From Streptomyces sp. NBC_00490 (GTDB lineage: Bacteria; Actinomycetota; Actinomycetes; Streptomycetales; Streptomycetaceae), in the NCBI RefSeq assembly GCF_036013645.1, contig NZ_CP107869.1:6758001-6822000 (forward strand): a DNA stretch of 64,000 bases. Reading direction: 5' to 3'. Positions 60,900-64,000 of this stretch are shown piece after piece. Numbering within the stretch: the first letter of the stretch is position 1; each line of letters begins with the position of its first letter. The notes beneath the pieces were generated by a model. That model did no database searches and was not told the DNA's origin. It worked only from the letters and a program-made list of their open reading frames with translations. Position numbers and translations under genes: made by a program.

Positions 60900-61916
60900 G
60901 TGCGTCTTCTTTCAAAGTCAGCCTTGCTGGGCCGCTTGAGGGGGATGCGCAGACGGCGAGTGGCCGTTGCTGACTGGACTGAACGCATCAAGGAATACCG
61001 ACAAGGCGACGTGATCAACGTCGAGAGCATCTCCCTAATGACAGGGCGGGGGGATGTGGAATGGGTTCCTACTCCGCTTGGTGCGGCTGTAATTACCCAG
61101 ACTTGTGATCTCGTTCTGCCGGATAGGCCGACGGCGCACCTAGTACCCGTCGTCGAGCTTAGCGCTAATGAAGCCAAGGCCAACCGAACCGGTAGGCGCC
61201 CCCATCTTGTCCCTCTCCCGGAATTGGGCGACACTTTCTTCGCGGACTTGACTTATATCGGGACGGTAGGCAAGTCGGTAGTGGTTAGTTCGACACGTCG
61301 CCCTGGTGTCACAGATATTGACGACGTGCGTAAGTTTGGCCAACGAGTCGGCCGGCGGTTTAGTAGATTTGCTTTTCCTGACGAAGTTGTACCGTGGATT
61401 CGTCCGCTCCAATCCATTGTGGAGAGCAGGGCAGGTAAGGGGACGAGCCCGTTGGGGTGGGCTTTGGAAAGAGTGGCCTCGCTTCGACTTGAGTGCGATG
61501 GGGAGTGGAAAGAGGGCCCGTACTCTCTGACGCTTTGTGTGGTCACGGAGCCAGGTGTGCTTCCGCCTTTCCCTCCAGATGAGATCCCTGGTTGCCCTAA
61601 GTCCTTGCATCAGTGGCTTTATGGGTCTTCCGGTGATTCTCTTCTCCGTAAGTCGAGTGAGATAGCCCAGCGGCTTTATGGCGGAGGAAAGGCCTCCCTT
61701 GACGCTGTGGAACGTTACTGGCTTTGGAGTGCTCTAGCTGATTCCTGGGCTGCTATGTGCATTGCGCCGCCCCAGGCCGAGGTGGATGTTCTTTCGGCAG
61801 TTGAGGGCGGATACATTAATTCGGATATTATTTCAAGTGAAGATTTCCCTTTCGAGAGGTATAGGCATTCTGAGGAAATTGACCTTGATCACCTCTCATC
61901 CCCATTGCCAATCTAA
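60900..61916 (+). CDS. TQTCDL-motif protein (cassette gene 3)
   Basis: A 338-residue protein of unknown fold. A TQTCDL motif lies at residues 66-71 in GAAVITQTCDLVLPD, with polar and acidic residues around it (RQGDVI at 34-39). The C-terminal region is helical (ASLDAVERYWLWSALADSWA) and may mediate association. Homologues with the QTCD motif occur in small gene clusters, from memory. GTG 60900 was chosen since AGGGAG lies 7 bases before it; ATG 60945 and GTG 60960 are alternatives giving shorter proteins. It ends 60 bases before the nested palindrome. Confidence 0.75.
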   Translation: MRLLSKSALLGRLRGMRRRRVAVADWTERIKEYRQGDVINVESISLMTGRGDVEWVPTPLGAAVITQTCDLVLPDRPTAHLVPVVELSANEAKANRTGRRPHLVPLPELGDTFFADLTYIGTVGKSVVVSSTRRPGVTDIDDVRKFGQRVGRRFSRFAFPDEVVPWIRPLQSIVESRAGKGTSPLGWALERVASLRLECDGEWKEGPYSLTLCVVTEPGVLPPFPPDEIPGCPKSLHQWLYGSSGDSLLRKSSEIAQRLYGGGKASLDAVERYWLWSALADSWAAMCIAPPQAEVDVLSAVEGGYINSDIISSEDFPFERYRHSEEIDLDHLSSPLPI

Positions 61917-61975
61917 GGGATTCCTTAGGAGCAGATTGGTAACAAGGTCGGTGGAGTGACTTTGGCCGGGAGCTG

Positions 61976-62086
61976 CTTTGGCGCGAGTGATCATGGCCCC
62001 GTAAGCTCATGGCGAGTCGGGCAGTCTGTGGACCTGCCCGTTAAAGCACGACGTTGGGGCCATGATCTTCGAGGCTCGCGCCAAAG
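61976..62086. repeat. nested three-part palindrome
   Basis: Outer stem CTTTGGCGCGAG (61976-61987) with CTCGCGCCAAAG (62075-62086), 12 bp; inner stem ATCATGGCCCC (61990-62000) with GGGGCCATGAT (62056-62066), 11 bp; and a central hairpin CGGGCAG (62018-62024) with CTGCCCG (62034-62040). The arms are perfect and offset by 2 and 8 bases, so a folded RNA or a cruciform is possible. Confidence 0.85.
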
Positions 62087-62150
62087 TGGCTGGCTAAAGT
62101 CGTGGAGCCGACCGCCCCAGCCACGGGGCAACGGCCCCGGTAGCGAGGTA

Positions 62151-62182
62151 GCCCGCGGGGAACCGCCGCCGCGATCCGGCCT
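62151..62182 (+). repeat. 32-bp inverted repeat, left arm
   Basis: Begins GCCCGCGGGGAACCGCCGCC (62151-62170) and ends CGATCCGGCCT. Perfect inverted copy at 62481-62512, 298 bases away. Confidence 0.85.
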
Positions 62183-62319
62183 TCTCGGTAACACAAAGCG
62201 TCGTTGACCTGGTGTGCGGCAATCCCCTGTACCTGATGACCCCGGTGCTTGGTTCTTGGCCGCTGCTGGTGGCGACGGGCGGGCGACGGTGCGCGGCCGG
62301 TGGCGGAGACATAGAGGCG

Positions 62320-62350
62320 GCGCGGCGGCGACCGACCGGCGCCGCCGCGC
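62320..62350. repeat. 11-bp GC hairpin between the long arms
   Basis: GCGCGGCGGCG (62320-62330) with CGCCGCCGCGC (62340-62350), loop 9. Lies near the middle of the two 32-bp arms. Confidence 0.75.
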
Positions 62351-62480
62351 GTGCGCGGCCCTCGGTCCCCTGGGATCGATCCCGACTTCGTTGGGCGGCT
62401 CGGGTCTTATGGTCTTGATGGGGTGTCTCGTGCTCGTGCGCCTTGTGGGTCCTGCGGGTGCTGATGGGTCTTCCATCCCT

Positions 62481-62512
62481 AGGCCGGATCGCGGCGGCGG
62501 TTCCCCGCGGGC
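62481..62512 (-). repeat. 32-bp inverted repeat, right arm
   Basis: Complement of the left arm at 62151-62182; begins AGGCCGGATCGCGGCGGCGG. Perfect match over 32 bases, then the flanks diverge. Confidence 0.85.
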
Positions 62513-62693
62513 GTGCCCTGCGTTACCGGAGCAAGAGCCCCAGGTCATAGGGCGGTTGGTGTTCGCGGCCGGTGCATGGCGGCCGCGAGCGCAGCGAGCC
62601 TTGATGAAGTAGGGAAACTCTTACCGCGCCAAGATTCGGAACGACTGGTGCCGGGCTGTCGGCCAAGCGTCCGACTCGGCTACGGTGCCGTTC

Positions 62694-63254
62694 ATGCCTT
62701 CTGTACTGGACACGCCCCAGGGCGCGGCCGAACTGGCCGAGTCCCTGTTGCCCCCGCTCGGGAACCGCTGGCTGCACACTCAGGCCGTTGCGGCTCGTGC
62801 TCGTGAGGTATCCGCGGCTGTGTCCGAAGAGGAACGCGAGCTGCTCGTTGCTGCTGCTTGGCTGCACGACATCGGCTACGCCCCGGAGCTGCGTGAGACG
62901 GGGTTTCATCCCCTCGACGGTGCTCGCCACTTGGAACGGCTTGGAGCGCCGTCAAGGCTCGTGCGGCTGGTTGCTCATCACTCCGGAGCCGTGTACGAGG
63001 CGGAACAGCGTGGCCTCACAGACGAGCTGGCGGTGTATGAGCGGGAGGATTCCCCGGTAGCGGATGCGCTTGTCTGTGCCGACATGACGACTGGTCCAGC
63101 CGGGCAGTCCTTCGACTTCGATCAGCGCATTGACGAGATCCTGGAGCGCTACGAGCCGGGCAGTGAGGTGCACAGCGCAATCAGCAAAGCGCGGCCTTAC
63201 CTCGGTGCTGCTGTCGAGCGGACGCGCGCCCGTCTGGCTGATCAGCCGATGTAG
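62694..63254 (+). CDS. HD-domain phosphohydrolase-like protein
   Basis: A 186-residue protein with an HD domain. Metal-binding H28 lies in RWLHTQAVAARARE and the HD pair H58-D59 in AAAWLHDIGYAP; HPLDGARHL (72-80) adds another His. HD proteins hydrolyse nucleotides or signalling phosphates; specificity unknown. ATG 62694 chosen; GTG 62685 is in frame. It overlaps the convergent NUDIX gene by 13 bases at the 3' end. Such pairs of HD and NUDIX genes are common on Streptomyces integrative elements, from memory. Confidence 0.85.
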   Translation: MPSVLDTPQGAAELAESLLPPLGNRWLHTQAVAARAREVSAAVSEEERELLVAAAWLHDIGYAPELRETGFHPLDGARHLERLGAPSRLVRLVAHHSGAVYEAEQRGLTDELAVYEREDSPVADALVCADMTTGPAGQSFDFDQRIDEILERYEPGSEVHSAISKARPYLGAAVERTRARLADQPM

Positions 63255-63712
63255 GGCTTCGGTCGGTTGGCCAAGCCGTGGTCAATCCGCATACGCATGG
63301 ATGGGTGAATGTTCAGCGCGTCCAGCTGGCTCGGTGGGACGAACGCTACTTCCTTGCTCTCGCTGCTGGTCCGCAACTCTCCGCCGACGATGCGTGCCGT
63401 GAAGCAGATCGAGAACTGTTGGCGGACCTCGCCGTCGTCGTACGCCAGCACGTGAGCGGGGTTGGTGTAGAGGCCGACCAGATCGGTCACCTCGACGTCG
63501 AACCCGGTCTCCTCTTTGGTCTCCCGTACGGCCGCATCGGCGGCTGACTCGCCGAGGTCGACTCCGCCGCCGGGCAGAGCCCACAGGTTGTTGTCGGTCT
63601 TGTGGATCAGTAGCACTTCCCCGGCGTCGTTGAGGGCCACGGCGGTCACGGAGGGGACGATGCTGTTCGCTTTCGGAGCGTTCGGATCGTTGAAGTAGTC
63701 GACTCGGGCCAT
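63242..63712 (-). CDS. NUDIX hydrolase
   Basis: A 156-residue NUDIX protein. The NUDIX box GX5EX7REUXEEXGU spans residues about 49-71: GGGVDLGESAADAAVRETKE followed by ETG. It should hydrolyse a nucleoside-diphosphate-linked compound. Preceded in the fold by VTAVALNDAGEVLLIHKTDN. ATG 63712 behind GGAGG. Proteins of this subtype are frequent on actinomycete integrative elements, where a NUDIX protein can control transfer immunity (Pif of pSAM2); this one is not shown to do so. Confidence 0.88.
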   Translation of the reverse strand: MARVDYFNDPNAPKANSIVPSVTAVALNDAGEVLLIHKTDNNLWALPGGGVDLGESAADAAVRETKEETGFDVEVTDLVGLYTNPAHVLAYDDGEVRQQFSICFTARIVGGELRTSSESKEVAFVPPSQLDALNIHPSMRMRIDHGLANRPKPYIG

Positions 63713-63812
63713 GCCTCCAGCGTCGCACGTTCGGCTACCGAACCGAGTCGGCCGGGGACCGGGTGCCGGTTCTGCCGGCGCCCGCAGCCCCGGCACCCAA
63801 GTGTGTCGCTGC

Positions 63813-64000
63813 CTACGCTGGTCGACCGCGCTCCCACGCGTAGTCGAAGCTCCGCATGTAGTGCCGGAACGTCCGGGCTCCGGGGATGTAGCGGAAGTGC
63901 AGAACTGGGTTCTGCCCGGCTGGTGCTCCGAGGACGTGAGGGTTCACCAACACGTCTTCGTCGAATCGGTAGATCGAGTTGTACAGAATTGTGTCGTGCA
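63813..64000 (-). CDS. C-terminal part of an XRE-like regulator family protein (truncated by window)
   Basis: About 62 codons, ending TAG (63815-63813). The visible sequence (SIYRFDEDVLVNPHVLGAPA, RYIPGARTFRHYMRSFDYAW) matches the C-terminal domain that follows an HTH in a family of streptomycete regulators often encoded beside NUDIX genes. The N-terminal part lies beyond base 64,000, so the HTH is unseen and the label tentative. Confidence 0.6.
   Translation of the reverse strand, partial: HDTILYNSIYRFDEDVLVNPHVLGAPAGQNPVLHFRYIPGARTFRHYMRSFDYAWERGRPA

Larger units (their letters stand above)
61917..62693. other. 777-base stretch without a gene, dense in inverted repeats
   Basis: Open frames here have no family match or ribosome site. 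Contains a nested palindrome (61976-62086), small hairpins GCCCC/GGGGC (62114-62129), an 11-bp hairpin GCGCGGCGGCG (62320-62350), and a perfect 32-bp inverted repeat (62151-62182 / 62481-62512). It may be an element end, a non-coding RNA or a maintenance site; nothing else is seen. Confidence 0.55.
58089..64000. mobile_element. left end of a genomic island integrated at tRNA-Arg(CCG)
   Basis: Inferred extent: from the tRNA scar rightwards to beyond the window edge. Support: orphan 3' tRNA copy; lower GC and altered codon use from about 59,195 to 61,916 (bases 59581-59640 hold 28 G/C of 60); accessory-type genes; and phage-like spacer just right of the scar. No integrase, relaxase or excisionase gene was found inside the window; it may lie beyond 64,000. 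Confidence 0.75.

Noticed and set aside
60896..60973. A separate small gene starting at GTG 60896 behind AGGGAG
   Set aside because: It closes after about 25 codons at a TGA, while the frame at 60900 continues for 338 codons and has equally good spacing to the ribosome site.
61991..62548. Open frames on both strands over the inverted-repeat region
   Set aside because: No ribosome site or family match; the apparent repeated peptide (RPDRGGGSPRA) on the two strands is just the 32-bp inverted repeat read twice.

Overview
The window is a piece of a Streptomyces chromosome. Base composition and codon use are very GC-rich, most genes start with ATG or GTG behind GGAGG-like sites, and it carries genus-typical genes: nickel superoxide dismutase with its protease, a fused E2/E1 2-oxoglutarate dehydrogenase, a HspR-type lon promoter, a four-gene conservon and two kinds of dispersed Streptomyces stem-loop repeat. 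No rRNA, complete tRNA, CRISPR array or insertion sequence was found.

Regions 1-13k: the end of an ECF sigma factor, DUF952, two VOC proteins with an AraC regulator, an MBL-fold hydrolase, sodN/sodX, a CGNR-type zinc-finger regulator, a methyltransferase, a polar amino-acid ABC transporter (three genes on the minus strand), NAD malic enzyme, a dehydrogenase, and a tightly coupled HTH / Clp-N pair whose leaderless-looking promoter is covered by two identical palindromes. Regions 12.6k-26.3k: a PadR regulator with a DUF4097 surface-type protein, the 1264-residue 2-oxoglutarate dehydrogenase, a two-component system, then a GH3 glycosidase whose frame runs without a stop into a spermidine-synthase-like protein, an MFS carrier and a divergent TetR regulator with a near-perfect operator between them.

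Regions 26k-42k: a rhomboid-like membrane protein, two GNAT proteins, lon protease, a secreted GH25 lysozyme, MarR, PP2C phosphatase, the conservon (sensor ATPase, roadblock, DUF742, GTPase) followed by a styrene-monooxygenase-like flavoprotein, and a secreted NlpC/P60 hydrolase. Regions 42k-57k: TetR with two divergent diiron proteins, ADP-ribosylglycohydrolase, DUF3291, a penicillin-binding protein with its SEDS partner, a secreted SH3 protein, an orphan sensor kinase with a lipoprotein, a tyrosine phosphatase, a NERD protein, a divergent NHEJ pair (LigD-type polymerase and Ku), and a ketosynthase with an unexplained N-terminal domain.

The right end (about 58,047-64,000) is different. It begins with the 3' part of a minus-strand tRNA-Arg(CCG), the usual scar left by integration of a mobile element, and the DNA after it has lower GC and accessory genes. 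Inside lies a compact three-gene cassette (59,431-61,916): a TIGR04255-type protein, a predicted membrane-anchored HTH protein, and a protein with a TQTCDL motif. It is followed by a nested palindrome and a long 32-bp inverted repeat, then HD and NUDIX genes and a truncated gene at the window edge. This cassette is the best candidate here for an undescribed system; a defence or maintenance function is only an inference.
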